Shown here piece by piece: positions 9,823 to 23,898 of a stretch of 64,000 nt of DNA. The DNA lies in contig NC_134675.1 in assembly GCF_030463565.1 (NCBI RefSeq), forward strand, positions 11,677,862 to 11,741,861. Reading direction: 5' to 3'. Numbering within the stretch: position 1 is the stretch's first letter; each line of letters opens with the position of its first letter. The notes beneath the pieces are model-generated. The model was not told the DNA's origin and did not search any database. It saw only the letters and a program-made list of their open reading frames with translations. Source of the DNA: Pelecanus crispus. Its lineage: Eukaryota; Chordata; Aves; Pelecaniformes; Pelecanidae. The translations under genes and the position numbers were made by a program.

Positions 9823-12549
9823 TAATTCATATTCAAATTGAGATGCTCATAGTTCTGTAGCATCAGTATGTTTTTTTTTCATTGGAAGTTTCTAACTCGC
9901 TACTTCATCCTGTTTGTTACCTCCTGGGAAGTGATACGTTTAGGGATGTCAGATGGCTCAGCTGTAGAAGCCTCTGCATCTTCACTCAGTTTACTGTGAT
10001 GAAGTAATCTTTGGAAGAGTCTTTCTGGAATGATTGTGCTTCTCCTTAGCAGCCCTTCAGCCTTTGGAAAGCTGCAGAAAGATCTCTCCTGTACCACCCC
10101 TATACTCTGTCCCTCTAATAATACAGAAGGCTAGTCAGTCAGTGAGTTGATAGTACTATTCACTTGTGCTGCTTAAAAAAATAGAAAAGCACTATTGTTT
10201 TGTTTCACAGCAATTCCCTGTGTTCTTGGTGTCCCTGTTTCCGAGGTCGATATGTCTTGTGCTATCAGTAGTTATCAGTGCTGAAAATAGGAGAAAGAAG
10301 TTCTGTTTCATATATGCAGCACAGTTAACTGTCTTTCTAGCTTCAAGCTTGCCAGTCTTTCACTAGCAGAGATGGAAAAGAAGAAACTGAGGTCCTGAGA
10401 TTCTGGAATATGAAGTTTTCAGTGCAACAGCTATTTCTCCTACCCTTTCTCCTTGGTTATGCTCCCTGGTTTTTAATCTGGAGGCTAAGGGATGAACCTA
10501 CCTGCATTCTCACTTGCAGTAACATGAAAGAATGTTTTTGTATAATTGTGAAGATTTAACAGTTAAAATATTTACCTCTGCTTTTAATTTGTTATTATGT
10601 TATAAAAAATAAGCTTTGAGGTGTATTTTGACTATGCTTCAGCAATAGCTACTGCTATTTAAGATGAAACCAAGCAAGGTCAACTATATAGCTTATTTTA
10701 CCTAATCTAGCTATTTAATCTTAGTTAGATAGCTAGATAACTACTAGATTATCTTAATTCATCTTCCTTTTAAAAAGTTACTGTGTTCATATCTTAAGAC
10801 CACAAATCCAAGTCTCCCAATTTAACTGTTGTGGTGAGAATTTTTTTATAGGTATATTTAAAACAGGTTTGTCATCTATTAAGATTTTATTTAAATGTCT
10901 TTAATATACAAGAATTTGTTTTATAAAGCTGATCAGATTTTTATAAGAACTCGAGATGCTGCATCAAAAATAATCTTCACTAGTAAATCTTCTGGGCATT
11001 AAATGATTACTTAAAACGGGTACCTGCTAGCAAAGAAAATATTTTTTCCTATAGTAATGAAGTTATCAATAATCACTTGATTATTCACTTGAACTATTTA
11101 GGTTTTAATAATGATTTTTGCCTTTTTCTTTTGGTAATGTAATGAAGACTAAAAGCATTTTAAAAAAAAGGGCTATTTTCCTAGCTTATACTCAGTCTTT
11201 TTATGCCAAGACATATTCAACAGAAAGGTGACTGAAGAGTGATGATTGGAAGCATACTAAGGAAATACAAGAAGGTAAAGCTCTTCATATCTGCATGGTA
11301 AACTGTGAATGATGTATTAGTTGCATTCATACAGAAGCTTCCAGTTTATAAGTATACATATTACTGACACCAACTTCAGGCTGACAGAAGGTTTAAGCTG
11401 CCCCCCCCAAGTAGGTGTGTTTTAGATGAGAACGTGTGCACAAGTTGCATATATTTTGTGTAGCTAAAGAAAATGCAGCTTTTTTTAAACATTTGTTATC
11501 TTGATTTTTATATTTGAGGTAGAAGCACTATGCCTCAGTCACAGTGTTAAAGAGGAGTGGCATAATTATGTATATAAAAAAAAGAAATCTGCACATTTAC
11601 TATTAAGCTATTTAAAACTGGCTAAGCATGCAATGAGTCCATTACCCAAACCAGATCCAGTAATGAGATGCAGAAGTGTTGCTTGTGTTTGAACTTCGTA
11701 AATTAAAGGTAAATATAGGTTTAAAGTGTTGTCTAGTATGTTTAAGGATGCTGTCAAAGGAAATGGAAAATAGGCATTTTTTTCCTTCTGGTGTAGCCAT
11801 CATTCAAATTAAAGCAATGTGATTACTCTTCCTGTGCCAAGGCTCTCAAGGTTTCTCCCAAGTATCAAAAGTTACCCCAATGTACCTCCACAGGGCTGCC
11901 ATGAGCAGTTTGGGAGTGGCAGAATACAGTTCTTTCAGCATTTTCTGGGGCTGGAAGAAATAACATGGTGAGTGTGAACCAGGCATGCATTAAGATGTAA
12001 GTGGTGAAGAGTCCATGTAAGTGGTGAAGAGTGCCTGAAGTCTGCAACCACAGCGCAGTCACCAAACCACTGTTGGACATAAATCCAGAAGGAAAGGAGA
12101 GCAAAAAAAGAGGAAGTTTCAAGGGGAAGAGGATATACAGAGGAAAAAAATTTGCTTTTATGCATATACTGTATGCATTCATTATCCAGCTGTGATACAT
12201 CAACTTTACCCTGTCCTACAGGTGACCATTTCCTGGTTTTGCATACTTTAAATAATTTGTCCAAAGCTAAACTCTTCTATGCTTAGATTTTGCCTGAGAT
12301 GCCAACATTTAAAATTGAATAGCCTTATGCCGAGCTGCTTTAAAATGTTTCTCTATGTTATCGTCAATAAATCTTTATGGTTTTTGCTATGTTTTTTGTA
12401 GACATGGAGAGGTGTACTATATACTAATTCGATTTTAGTGGAGTCTGGGGGGGTGGGGGTGGAATAGGGTTAGAAACTAGTATCTGATGCTGTTCCTGAA
12501 AAAAATCAAAGGGGAGATTTGTTTTTTTTCCCTTCTCCCTGCCTTCCCC
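9823..12549. other. No gene seen
   Basis: AT-rich single-copy-looking sequence between the truncated ERV and the ISCA1 promoter. Open frames are short and show no family I recognise. I see no LTR or CR1 signature. Confidence 0.6.
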
Positions 12550-12923
12550 TCAGGACTGCCAGTGTAGGCCTGAAGGGAAGGGCTTCCTACTCCTGTTCCC
12601 CTGCTGGTGGTCTCAGCACCACCCGCCTGCTTATCTCTGCGAACAGCCCTCCTGCGTGCAACGCCCTTCCTCTCCTGGGTGCACAACGTCTAAGAGTTTA
12701 AAAAGGCACGTACACACCGCTTGGCAGCGGAGTTATAACAGTTGACTGTACAGCTCTGCCTCGGTAATGGCTGGGGGCGTGCCGGGGAAGGAGGCAGGGC
12801 CGTTGCTAGTTGCCAATCATGGGCTGCTGTCCAATAGGGGTGGGCGCAGGGAGCGCGCTATGCGTCGTGGCGTCATGTCGGCTCTGCTTATGGCAGATGG
12901 GAGAGGAAGGGACTGAGATGGTC
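12550..12923 (+). promoter_or_regulatory. ISCA1: ISCA1 promoter and CpG-rich region
   Basis: Base composition turns GC- and CpG-rich here and stays so to about 13650, spanning exon 1. Two CCAAT boxes lie at 12813-12817 and 12831-12835, 107-111 and 89-93 bp before the chosen ATG. A G-rich GGGGGCGTG stretch is near 12773. There is no clear TATA box near exon 1. This fits a housekeeping CpG-island promoter; the exact transcription start is not visible. Confidence 0.7.
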
Positions 12924-15900
12924 ATGGCTTTATCTGTTGTGAGGGCTACGGTGCGGGCCGTGAGTAAGAGGAAGATCCAGGCTACCCGCGCTGCCCTCAC
13001 CCTGGTCAGTGCTGGAGGCGTGGCGCTCCCCCCCCCCCCCCCCCTCCCGTGGGATGCCGGTCACGGGCGTCTCTGACCTGTGCCTTTGTCCTGAGAGCGG
13101 GCGTTATAACTGTGCTACGGGCAGGGCTGGGTTGAAGGGTCTCCCTCAGCCTGACCGTCTGCTCGCCCCGAGGCAGATGCTATGCCGAGGCCTCTAGGCT
13201 GCTAGTGACAGTTGGGACGGCATGGGCCGTGCTGTTGAGCCTGCGTACGTGGCTGGCGGTGCTGCACGCCTGGCCCAGCAGCTGGCGAGCCTGCGTCCGG
13301 CGCTTTTGAGTGTTGCCGCTGCGCAGGGCCGTAGGCCTGAGGGCGAGCGCTGTTAACCCACCGAGGTTGCCAGCTGCGTGCTGGCGTTGGGATTTGGTCG
13401 CTAGGAAGGGTCCACAAGGAGGTGGAAAGGACCTATTCCCGCTTGTGAGCTTGCCGGGGGCGTTTGTGCTCCTGGTGAGGAGAAGACTCTGGTGTTTCCT
13501 CATCTGTGCCTGTGTAGAGACGATGCTTAGAGAAAGCGGGACTGTCTCGGGGTTTGGAGAAATCCGAACTGCGGTGCGGTGTGCTAGCGGTGGGCAGTCT
13601 TTGGCCTGATAACGGCCGGCAGGCAGTGGGAAAAGGGGGAAAGACTGGTGCGGTCACTTTCATGTGGGGTAGTGTTTTGCACAATCACTCTAAGAAGTAT
13701 ATTTATTCTGAAGAATGAAAATTCAGTACAGAAACTGGCGAGTAGGTTGTTCCCAAGGAGACTCTGTATCCCTGTGTTAATTGAGAAAGCGTGTTTACTA
13801 GTTGTGGCAGTATTGTGGAGGCCGTACAGTTGGGAAGGCTTACTCCAGAGGGAGGTGCAGCCCTCTGCATTGACGGGGGCAGACTAAGTATGTCTAGTTC
13901 AGTCGTTTGTCTGAGCGGGTAATTCCTGTATTGTAGTGATCTTGTAGCAACTGAACATTAATAGCGCTAATTAGAAAAGGTGTTCTAATGTAAATCCTAG
14001 TAGAAGTTTGCTTTGTGTGTTTGAATCTGCTAGTAATAAAAACTTCACCTTACTCAGTATCTTGGAAACTTGTAAAAGGAACTCTTTTATGTATATTTTG
14101 TGTATGTAGTCTTGCATTTCTGCAGCAACTAGATAGATCTATATGAACTATGAGTTTATCTTCTGTAAAGTCATAGTTCCCCTCATAAGTTAATGGGAAG
14201 AGAAGGGAATAAACATTTCTGTGCCTGGCTGGTTTTTCTGTAATGCATATATGATAACATTTTGACTAGAACAGAACTGTTTAACTGACTTGTAGTATTT
14301 TTGCAGTATGTATCTTGAAGCATCAGTTTCAAGTAGAAGAAAGGCTAGTTGACAGTGTCAAATGGTTGGTGCTGTAGGTGGACTTTGCAGATAGGAGACA
14401 AAACTTAACTGTAAACTAAGACAAAACTTAATTGCACAAAGAGAACTTTTTATTTGCAGTGTGACTCGCATGCATTACAAAGCATGTAGCATACTTGAAT
14501 TTTTTTTTTAAACTGTATACAAGCATATGCATATATTTGTCTTTCAGACCCCATCAGCTGTTCAGAAGATAAAACAGCTTCTTAAAGATAAACCTGAGCA
14601 TGTAAGTGCAAACAGGGCTATCTTGCAGATTATACTAAGGTATTAGCACTGCTGATTATTATGAAGCATTTCTGGCTAACTTAGCAGCTTGAAATACTGA
14701 AAGACTTGGAGATGTTAGTGTCTTTTTTTAGATGGGACTGTATAAGTTTTCTTATTTATCAAGCAAATCTCATTTCTATGTAAAGTAAAATGCAGAAAAT
14801 AATTAACTGTAGTGACCTTTCACTGTACAGTTACTTTTGAGATGAGTAAAATGGAAGGAAAGAAAAAAAAGCCACCTTAAGCTTGAAAAATATTTCAAAG
14901 CCATATTTTAATCAACTATTCTAGTATGGCATAATGGTGACTTCTGGTAGGGCTAGAGATCTTCAGCTGTTGATACTAAGATGTTATTAAAGTCTTGAAG
15001 GCATTCTGGTTGTGAAGTAGATAATAATGTTAGATTAATACCCATTGGAAAAGGTATCATTCTTATGAAATTTGCCAGACAATGTCTTTTTTGTAAATAA
15101 TCAGTATTTCAACAAATAGCCGATTGAGAATGCATGCTCTTCCCAAGAAGAAAAGATGACAGTCTTGCTTTCTAACCATTATAAAAGCAAGCATTAGGTT
15201 TTCTTCTTTACAGCAAATACTAGTTCAATAAGATTATTTCCTTCAACTTTTGTATAAAGCTCATTGTTTCTTTTGCTTCCTGCACATCTGCAACTAACTA
15301 GACTCTTCATTCTAATGTTTTAAACCATCCTAAGGAAGCCCAAAGCCTACAGCTTAGCTGATCAGTCATCCCCCTTGTTATAAATGGTGTTCATGTTTTC
15401 CAACCCATTATTTCTAGCCCTTCTTGTAGAGGAGGGTATTTAGTCTAAAAAGAATGAGTGCTGTTTGTCTGAGATTCCACTTGTTATCAAGCGATACGTT
15501 TTGGTTCCCTAGATCATTATACTTCTCAAATTATGTACTGAAGCATTTGTGTGTGTAAAGTGGTACAGATACTTTTGGAAGATCCTTGTGCACAAATAAT
15601 TTTCCAGTTCATTTTCAACAACCTGTATCAACCTCTTCTACAACCTTTTATCAGCTCTTTACTTGCATAGATGCTCTGTTTGACTTACAGGGTCATGTTG
15701 GATAATTGCAAATTATCCATATCCATTATCCGCAAACATATTGACTAGTTTGGGCTTTAATGTTGATTAACACAGTAAAAGAATAAACTTACTTGCAAAA
15801 AGGAGAGGATTAAGTTTTAAGTGTGAATGGTAATGTGGATAATGAAGATCTTAATGTTTTTTGGAATTTTGTAGTAGTAGATTTCTGATGGTCATTATAG

Positions 15901-18900
15901 GAGTTATGCAAAAATCTAGTGACTGCCCTTGACTCTGCCTCACAACTTCATAATTATGTTACTGTCAACAATCTTAAAATAGTGCCTGAATTACCATCTG
16001 AATAAACTTTCATTTGAAGTTGCAAAAACATCTGTCTTTGAAGTTTGACTTTTATGAGATCAAGCACCAAGGAGTATCAACGGTTCATTACTTTGATATT
16101 TTTTTTTTTTAAATTTATTTTTTAACATGCTTTAGGGCTTGGTCCACAGTAGCAAACATCTGATGTCTGCTTTTACCTTGGTAAAATATTGTAAGAGGAA
16201 AATGTTACCTTTTAATCCATTAAACGAGTTCACTTCTGTTTTATCACTGGCCTTGAGGCAAGGGAGAATAAATATCAGCTTTTTGTTGTTCTGCATACTT
16301 TTTATTTTGGTGTTCAAGAATAGGTTTAAAAAAAATGTTTTATTTTAGGTAGGTGTGAAAGTAGGTGTTCGTACAAGAGGATGCAATGGACTTTCTTACA
16401 CACTAGATTATGCAAAGTCAAAAGGAGACTCTGATGAAGAAGTAGTTCAAGATGGTGAGTTTCTGATGCAGTAAAGCAAAATGGGGGGGGGGGGGGGGAA
16501 GCCTAATTACAGGCTTGCCAAGGGGCAGGTTAGGACTTCAATGTAACAAGTTATTGTAAGAGGTTCTAGTGTTCTATTATAGGAGTTGTCACATTAGTTT
16601 CTGTTGTGAAGATGTAAAAGTAATCAGTTAAAATCTGCAGCTTTGTAGAGGAAACAAGGAATATCCTTGATCCAACCTTCATTTCATGCTCGTGTTGGGT
16701 TAAGTTAGAGTTCCCTATGATAACAACAAAAAAGTCTCTGTACTGGGTCAGAATAAATGGCCTAGCCCTTTATTCCCGTCTCTGGAGGTGGCCAATAGCA
16801 AATATCTGAGAGAATACAGAACAAGGTGTGGACAGAAGGATACTTTACTAACATACCTAAAATAAGGCTTGGCAAAGTAAAGGTTTTATTTGCAAAGAGT
16901 TTTTCCAGCTGTCTTCTATAACTAGCCTTATAACTGACTTTTTTTTAATGTCTTTATGCTTTTGATCTTGACACTGTTTTGTGACAATGCATTTATAATT
17001 TTAATTAACCATTGTGTTTGAAACTGTTTTCTTAGGTTGGTATTTAGGCTTGCTGCCTGATAATTTCATTGAGTAGGTCTATTGTTAAAGTACTGAAAGT
17101 TCCATACATCTTTCCAATTTTTATAGAAACTTCTCTCAGTGATATTTTTGTCAAGCATGAATTTTTAGAAAGGCATAATGATGATTGTCTTGGTTTCTGT
17201 TCTTCTAAAAACTGCTAAATTTTTTTTATATGTTATTGAACTGTGCTGTGTTTGCATACAGAAAGATTACTTTTCAACTGGTGGCAAAGTAGGAGATTTG
17301 AATAAGAGTGGGATATCACAGTTAGTTTCTTATAGAAGCTGTGCTGCTTGGCAGAGCTCAAATTCCAGCTGCCTTGAAAATATCTGTGATCAACTCAAAC
17401 TTTTTTTTTTCTTAAAAAAATATTAGTTGGAACTTCAGCAAATGATTAACTTGAAATAGACTAGATGAGATCAGGACTGCCACCTAATATTGCAGGTGCT
17501 TATTGACTTCAGATTTAGCTGGCTTCTAGAGTTGCCTCTTCTGCTTAACTCCAGAGCTGCTCTGGCTTTACAGGGCTGAAAACGCATTTTTTAAGGCGGC
17601 AGTTCCTGGCTTGGTTCTTAAGGGAGATAAAAGCAGTTTCCCTCAGTCATGACAGAGGCCTTAATCTCCAAAGCCAGACAATGTTTCAGTTGTGGCTGTG
17701 TGCCTTCTGTTTTATTTTGATTGCTTCTAGATAGCTTTCCACTGAAGGCTCTGACTTTGATATAGCACTCTGCTCAGTGAGCTGGTGGCTTTGGATACCA
17801 ACCCAATTCTCCTGGCTTTTAGTTAGCAAGTGCTGATGCTTAATACAGAATTGTGATTCTGTTTCAGGGTTCAGGTCCTCTTTCATTAGATTTAGCCTTC
17901 CCTGTGTATTACTGTCCAGGTTGACCAAGAAAAATGTGGAGGTTCAACTTAGTTGTCCACAGACTTGAGTTGTTTTACTAAAGTGTTTCATCTCAACTTC
18001 TACTATGATGAAACAGCTTTCCAGTACTCTCCTATAACTTAATGAGTTCTTGTTGCTGCTAATGATGCTACTTTAAAATTTTTATTACTTCCTAGTCTAT
18101 GGACAGCTAAAGCAGTCTAGTCATACTAACCACTTTATACCATACTTGCAGTTTTAAAGTTCAGTAACTTTCCAGGCTGGTAGATGCTTTGCATACTTTA
18201 GAAAAAGGAGATCTTTCTAGTTCTGCAGATGAACTACTAATTCTTAGTCCTTAAAGGTTATGATATCTTCAAAAGTTCACACGTCTACCTTGGTATAGGA
18301 TTCAATGTTGTTAATAATTCGTGTACACCTAATAATTTTGACAGAGCAAAGAACATTCCTTATGAGAGAAGGGTTCTTCAGTTGCTTTTTTAGGGATTAT
18401 TATTTTTTTATTTATTTCATCTTGTTGGATGCACAGGCTTTAAGAACAGTAGTAAATGGGTTACTGACTATAATGCATGGGAAAGGAAGTACTAAAGCTG
18501 AGATTCGTTCTCAAGTTCTACAGCTGATTATTCTGGGTATCATGGTTTTAAATCTGAACAAAAATAAATGCATATATGTACACAAATACCAGCACTAGAC
18601 TGTAGCTGGAATTTTGTAGCTGGGGGGGGGAAAGCCTTCTCTTAGGCTAGGGAAAATGAGTTATATTGACAGATTTTTTTTTTATTTTATTTTTTTTATA
18701 TTTGGCTTCCACTTTTATCACTGGTTGGAACAACATTTCAAAGTGAATGATGAATGGTTTTGCTGTATGTAATTTTTTTTTTTTTCTTTGTTGTCCTTAA
18801 GGGATTAGAATCTTTATTGAGAAGAAAGCGCAGCTGACACTTCTAGGAACTGAAATGGACTATGTGGAAGACAAACTGTCCAGTGAATTTGTCTTCAATA

Positions 18901-18950
18901 ATCCAAACATCAAAGGAACATGTGGATGTGGAGAAAGCTTTAACATTTGA
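12924..18950 (+). CDS. ISCA1: ISCA1, mitochondrial iron-sulfur cluster assembly 1 (4 exons)
   Basis: Coding exons are 12924-13004, 14548-14601, 16349-16454 and 18802-18950, all with GT donors and AG acceptors, giving 129 residues, the same length as human ISCA1. ISCA1 is an A-type iron-sulfur carrier that works with ISCA2 and IBA57 in the mitochondrial matrix to mature [4Fe-4S] proteins. The three conserved cluster-binding cysteines are present: Cys57 (TRGCNGLSY), Cys121 and Cys123 (GTCGCGESFNI at the C-terminus). The N-terminus MALSVVRATVRAVSKRK is basic, as expected for mitochondrial import. An in-frame ATG six bases upstream (12918) is possible; 12924 is chosen because it gives the family length and has G at -3 and +4. 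The reading frame is uninterrupted, so the gene looks functional. Confidence 0.97.
13005..14547 (+). other. ISCA1: ISCA1 intron 1
   Basis: Donor gtcagt, acceptor tttcag. The first half continues the CpG-rich region and holds a 17-C run at 13028-13044; the rest is AT-rich. Open frames at 13180-13609 on both strands are composition artefacts of the CpG island. Confidence 0.9.
14602..16348 (+). other. ISCA1: ISCA1 intron 2
   Basis: Donor gtaagt, acceptor ttttag. AT-rich and without a recognisable repeat or gene. Confidence 0.9.
16455..18801 (+). other. ISCA1: ISCA1 intron 3
   Basis: Donor gtgagt right after the first base of a split glycine codon; acceptor ttaag at 18797-18801. It carries a 16-G run at 16483-16498 and T-rich stretches before the acceptor. 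No mobile element is evident. Confidence 0.9.
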
Positions 18951-19080
18951 AATTTCAGGACTATTTCTTTGACTTTTGAAAGCCACAAAACACTTGCTGA
19001 ATATGTGGCTTTCAAAAGCAAATGCGTTTTCTTCAGGTTCTTAGGCTGTGCAAAGTATGGATGCCATTAAGGAAAATAAA
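18951..19080 (+). terminator. ISCA1: ISCA1 3' UTR with proximal polyA signal
   Basis: AATAAA at 19075-19080, 125 bp past the stop. A longer 3' UTR using later signals is possible. Confidence 0.6.
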
Positions 19081-19908
19081 GTTAATTCATTTTGAAAATT
19101 TAAATTGTGTGTTAAATCCCCGCACTGATGTTTTTACACTGCAATTTGTAATTAATTGGGACCCAGAAGGTAAGAACATAAGTGCTGTAGCACTTCTGTG
19201 TTTTCATGTACCATGGAAGTAAAATCTTACTGTTCTTCTCCTTTGCCATTTTCTTTGTCCACTCCACTTGCACTTCCCCATCCAAAAGCCATTTGCAAGA
19301 ATATATTGCCTATTTATTCTGCTTTGAGTTGAAAAAAAAAAAAACCACTTCTATGTTTGTGTGTGTTTAAATATTTATATACACAGACACACACTCCTCA
19401 GCTTCAAAGTTCACTGTGATTATGTGGATAAATAATTTGTTTTATTAGGTTTCTGATGTTTTTATGTATAGACTTGTCTGGTGGTTTATTTTCCCATAAA
19501 TCTAGGGAAGTCCAGAAAGCAGTTCATGTGTTAATTTAACAGTAGGCTGCCATAGCACTGCTAGTAGCAATAGTTCAAAATATGCTAACCCAACTTCAGT
19601 CTTGTTCCTTGCCTTGTTGAAGGCACAGTCTCTGCTATAGTTACTAAGTGGTTTTCAAGAAAAAAATATATTCAGGCACTGAAATATTAAAGCAGAATAT
19701 ATACAGGCTTCTCGTGTTTCTGTTGTTTCTATTTGTCTTGACTGACTTAAATCACAAAACTGGTAAAACTACCTTCATATTCTGATTCTCGGTGTTCACA
19801 GAATGTGTATATATTCTCATATGCTATCTGTGCACAAAAAGCTATGAACATATTTTTTTTTGAGAGAGGAAGAAATCTTCTAACTTTCATTAGCTATTTG
19901 TAGTAATA
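19081..19908. other. No gene seen; possible extended ISCA1 3' UTR
   Basis: AT-rich sequence with several A/T runs. No coding region or repeat boundary is recognised before the LTR at 19909. Confidence 0.5.
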
Positions 19909-20512
19909 TGTGGTGGGCTTGACCTTGGCTGGATACCAGGTGCCACCAAGCTGCTCTATCACTCCCCTCCTCAGCAGGACAGGCGGGGAGAAAATGAGAT
20001 GGAAAAAAACCCCAAAACCTCATGGGTCAAGATAAAGGCAGTTTAATAAAAAGAAGCAAAGGCCATGTGTGAAAGAAAAAAAAAAAAAGAAAATAAAGAT
20101 TTTTATTCTCTGCTTCCCATCAACAGGCAATGTCCAGCCACTTCCTGGGAAGCAGGGCTTTGGTACATGTAGCAGTTGCTTCGGAAGACAAACATAAATA
20201 ATGAATGCCCCCTTCCTCCTCCTTTCTCTTAGCTTTTATTGCTGAGCCCATGTCATATGGTATGGAATATCCCTTTGGTCAGTTTGGGTCAGCTATCCTG
20301 GCTATGTCCCCTCCCAAGATTTTGCCCACCCCCAGCCTACTGGTGAGGGGGGGAAAATGTTGGAGAGACAGCCTTGATGCTGTGTGAGCAGTGCTCAGCA
20401 GTAGCCAAGACACTGGTGTGTTATCAACACCTTTCTAGCTACCAATACAAAGCACAGCACTATGAGGGCTGCTATGGGGAAAATTAACTCCATCTCAGCC
20501 AGACCCAATACA
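19909..20512 (-). mobile_element. Solo LTR, family B
   Basis: Minus-strand ends TGTATTGGGTCTGGC and AAGCCCACCACA, 604 bp, matching the LTR at 5400-5986 along its length. No PBS or coding sequence adjoins either end. The flanks are taata (19904-19908) and taatg (20513-20517), four of five bases alike, as expected of a target duplication with one later change. Confidence 0.9.
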
Positions 20513-22359
20513 TAATGTTTGTTACTAATTTTGTTACAACTTGCTCTATTTAGCAAGTTGACTCAGTACTAGGGTTTTTCCACTTACAAAGCTTATAGTA
20601 ACTTCTCTCATGAGATTAACTTGCTAACAGGAAAACCATTTATAATTTTAAAAGGCTTCTATTTTTTAAAAAAATTGTTTAATACAGTCAGTAATTAAAA
20701 TCCTATGATTATAGGAGGCCTTTTTTTTCCTTGGAAATTAAACTAATTTATTTTCTAATAATCAGAGTTGTTCTTCTGCAAGCCAGTCCTTCTTTCAAGC
20801 TGATAAGTCTTCATCACTTCCTCCACTGGTGCTCAGGCAGAAGTGGAAACCTCTCTATGGGCCTTCCCTAAAGCTAGTATGATAGAAATATCATTCCATC
20901 CTTTTTATATCCCTGTTTCCCTAAAAGTGACATTGTTTAGCTAAGCTATTCACTTGTGCGTAAGAGAAGATAACTTGTCTGTCTAGGCAACTGATCTGAA
21001 CAGTTATTCAAAAGAGTAGAAATGAAATGTAGTGCACAACAGGGACCATGATATTATAGTCAGACAGGAAAGCTGTCAGATGGGAGGGAACTGAATACTG
21101 AGGCTGGAAAATCCAGAGGTCACACTGCTCTAGAGAATTATTCATAGATGTGGGTATGACAACTTTGGAATACTAACATGCTGAAGACATAGGAATGCAG
21201 CTAGGTAGACCATGCTTGAGGGAAAGGTGTAGAGGGAAGACTAAAAATGAAAATAAAATTGTTCTTGATTTATTTAGTGCACAGGAGTAAAAGTAAAAAT
21301 TTCCACAGGTATAGTTTAATATTACATACATGAATTTTAATTACATACTATATCACCTTGTGATGGGAAAACACTTGTTCCTTTAATAGTCAACTGTTAT
21401 ACACAGTTACTTTAGTTCTTCCTGAATTACTATATAAAATAGTAATACACTGGCTAGGTAAACTTATAATGCAGTAAGTCCTTCAGTCTTGCTGAAAAAA
21501 AAAATCCAATTAATGTGATATAGTTAAGGTTTTATGTCTGAAGCTCAAAGATAAAGGGCATTTTTTCGGATTGCACTTCTCTGCTTCTTGTTAGAAGATA
21601 AGACTAGGAATGTATCACTGGTGGTGGTGAAGAATGCTGTTACTGTATTTATGTAATTTTGTTTTGAGGTGTTTTTAGGCTTTTGGCATATTTAGCATAC
21701 TTGCATGTGTTTTGTGTACATGCCTTCAATACAAGCTTGCACTCCTTGAAATAATGCCCTCATTTGTCAATTTACTAAAACAACTAACGCACAATATATT
21801 AAACTTTTGTAAAAGTGCAAATAACAGTTATATAGGAACATGGGTTTGTTGATTGGTCCATTATAACTTTGCATAACACTGTATGTAGAGTTCTCAGTTA
21901 TAATAATAAATGTTGCCTATTGGTAAATGTGAAATATTCCTCTATTGAAATGATTGTTTACAAGAAAAAACAAGCACTATGGCATAGCATTAAGCCAGTA
22001 GATACATTACTGTTACCAAATATAATATTTCTAGAAATATTTAATTCTTCCAAATATTAACACTATTGGAATAGTATAAGGATATATCGCAAAAAAAAAG
22101 TATTAACTACCAAGTACAGGGAGGCATTTACACATTCGGGAAGAGTGGGCTGTTAATACATAGAGTTCTGTTACCCTTTTCCATGCACTGTTCTCAGGGT
22201 AAAAAACAATAGGCAGATGTTTATTTTAAAAACTTCTATATGCCAAAAAAAATCATTTTGGTACATTTTGATGCTGAAAATTAATTCAGTTGAACTAACT
22301 GTTTACATAAAAGGTGTGGGGTTTTTTAATCAGATAGGAAATTTGAGTGGGAGAATCAA
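20513..22359. other. No gene seen
   Basis: AT-rich sequence without recognisable coding or repeat structure. Confidence 0.55.
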
Positions 22360-23898
22360 CAGCGCTTTTTTTTTTTTTCCCTCGGTTTTTGATGGTAATC
22401 TCTCTTCCCACATCTCTCAAGTCCCTGAACCTCAAGGATCCCCCAAAGGGGGACTGAAGTCCCTCCCATCATAGGAGATCAGGTTTGAGACCACCTGAGG
22501 AACCTGAACATACACTAGCCCATGGGACCTGATGAGATGCATGCCAGGGTCCTGAGGTAACTGGCAGATGTAGATGCCAAGCCACTCTCTATCATATTTG
22601 AAAAGTCATGGCAGTCAGGTGAAGCCCCCAGTGACTGGAAAAAGGGAAACATCACACCCATTTTTAAAAAGGGTAGAAAGGAGGACCCTGGGAACTACCA
22701 GCCAGTCAGCCTCGCCTCTGTGCCTAGTAACATCATGGAACATATCCTCCTGGAAGACATGCTGAAGCACATGCAAGGCAGGGAGATGATTAGAGACAGC
22801 CAACATGGCTTCACCAAGGGCAAATCGTGCCTGACTAATCTAGTGGCCTTCTACAATGGAGGGACTGCATCAGTGGACAAGGGAAGAGCTACGGATGTCA
22901 TCTACCTGGACTTCTGCAAGGCCTTTGATAAGGGTCTGTACTGGGACCAATACTATTTAATATCTTCATCAATAACATAGTGGGATTGAATGAACCCTCA
23001 GGAAGTTTGTGGATGACACCAAGCTGAGTGGTGCAGTTGATTTGCTGGAGGGAAGGGATGCCATCCAGAGGGACCTTGACAGGCTTGAGGAGTGGGCCCA
23101 TGGGAACCTCATGAGGTTCAACAAGGCCACATGCAAAGTCCTGCTCCTGGGTCAGGGCAATCCCCAGTATCAATACAGACTGGGGGATGAATGGATTGGG
23201 AACACCCTGCAGAGAAGGACTTGGGGATAGTGGTGAATGAAAAATGGGACATGAGCCAGCAATGTGCGCTTGCAGCCCAGAAAGCCAATCGTATCCTGGG
23301 CTGCATCAATTGAAGTGTGGCCAGCAGGTTGAGGGAGGTGATTCTTCCCCCTCTACTCTGCTCTTGTGAGACCCCACCTGGAGCATTGCATCCAGCTTTG
23401 GGGTCCCCAGTACAAGAAAGACATGGACCTGTTAGAGCAGGTCCAGAGGGTGGCCATGGAAATGGTCAGAGGGCTGGAACAGCTCTCCTATGAAGAAAGG
23501 CTGAGAGAGTTGGGGTTGTTCAGCCTGGAGAAGAGAAGGCTCCGGGGAGACCTTATTGCAGCCTTTCAATACTTAAAGGGGGCTTATGAGAAAGATGGGG
23601 ACAGACTTTTTACCAAGGGCCTGTAGTGACAGGACAAGGGGCAATGGTTTTAAACAGAAAGAGGGTAGATTTAGATTGGACATAAGGAAGAATTTTTTTA
23701 TGATGAAGGTGATGTTACAAAGGAACAGGCTGCCCAGAGAAGTTGTGGATGCCCCATCCACTGGAAGTGTTCAAGGTCAGGTTGGATGGGGCTTTGAGCA
23801 ACCTGATCTAGAGGAAGATGTTCCTGCCCGTGGCAGGGGGGTTGGACTAGATGACCTTTAAAGATTCCTTCCAACCCAAAGCATTCTATGATTCTATA
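22360..23898 (+). mobile_element. CR1 LINE, ORF2 RT remnant with internal deletion
   Basis: Reads the same order as the CR1 at 57330-59025: the GPDEMHA region, [17 protein letters not shown] and the C-terminal [23 protein letters not shown] block. It ends GCATTCTATGATTCTATA. About 140 bp are missing near 22930, where AFDK jumps to the GSVLGP region, removing conserved RT sequence. Many frameshifts. A T-rich stretch marks the 5' edge, so the start is approximate. Confidence 0.88.

Noticed and set aside
12810-13076. 88-codon open frame covering ISCA1 exon 1
   Set aside because: It runs through the exon 1 donor into the intron; homology and splice sites support only 12924-13004.
13180-13609. 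Open frames of about 100 codons on both strands in ISCA1 intron 1
   Set aside because: They follow from the GC-rich CpG island and resemble no protein.
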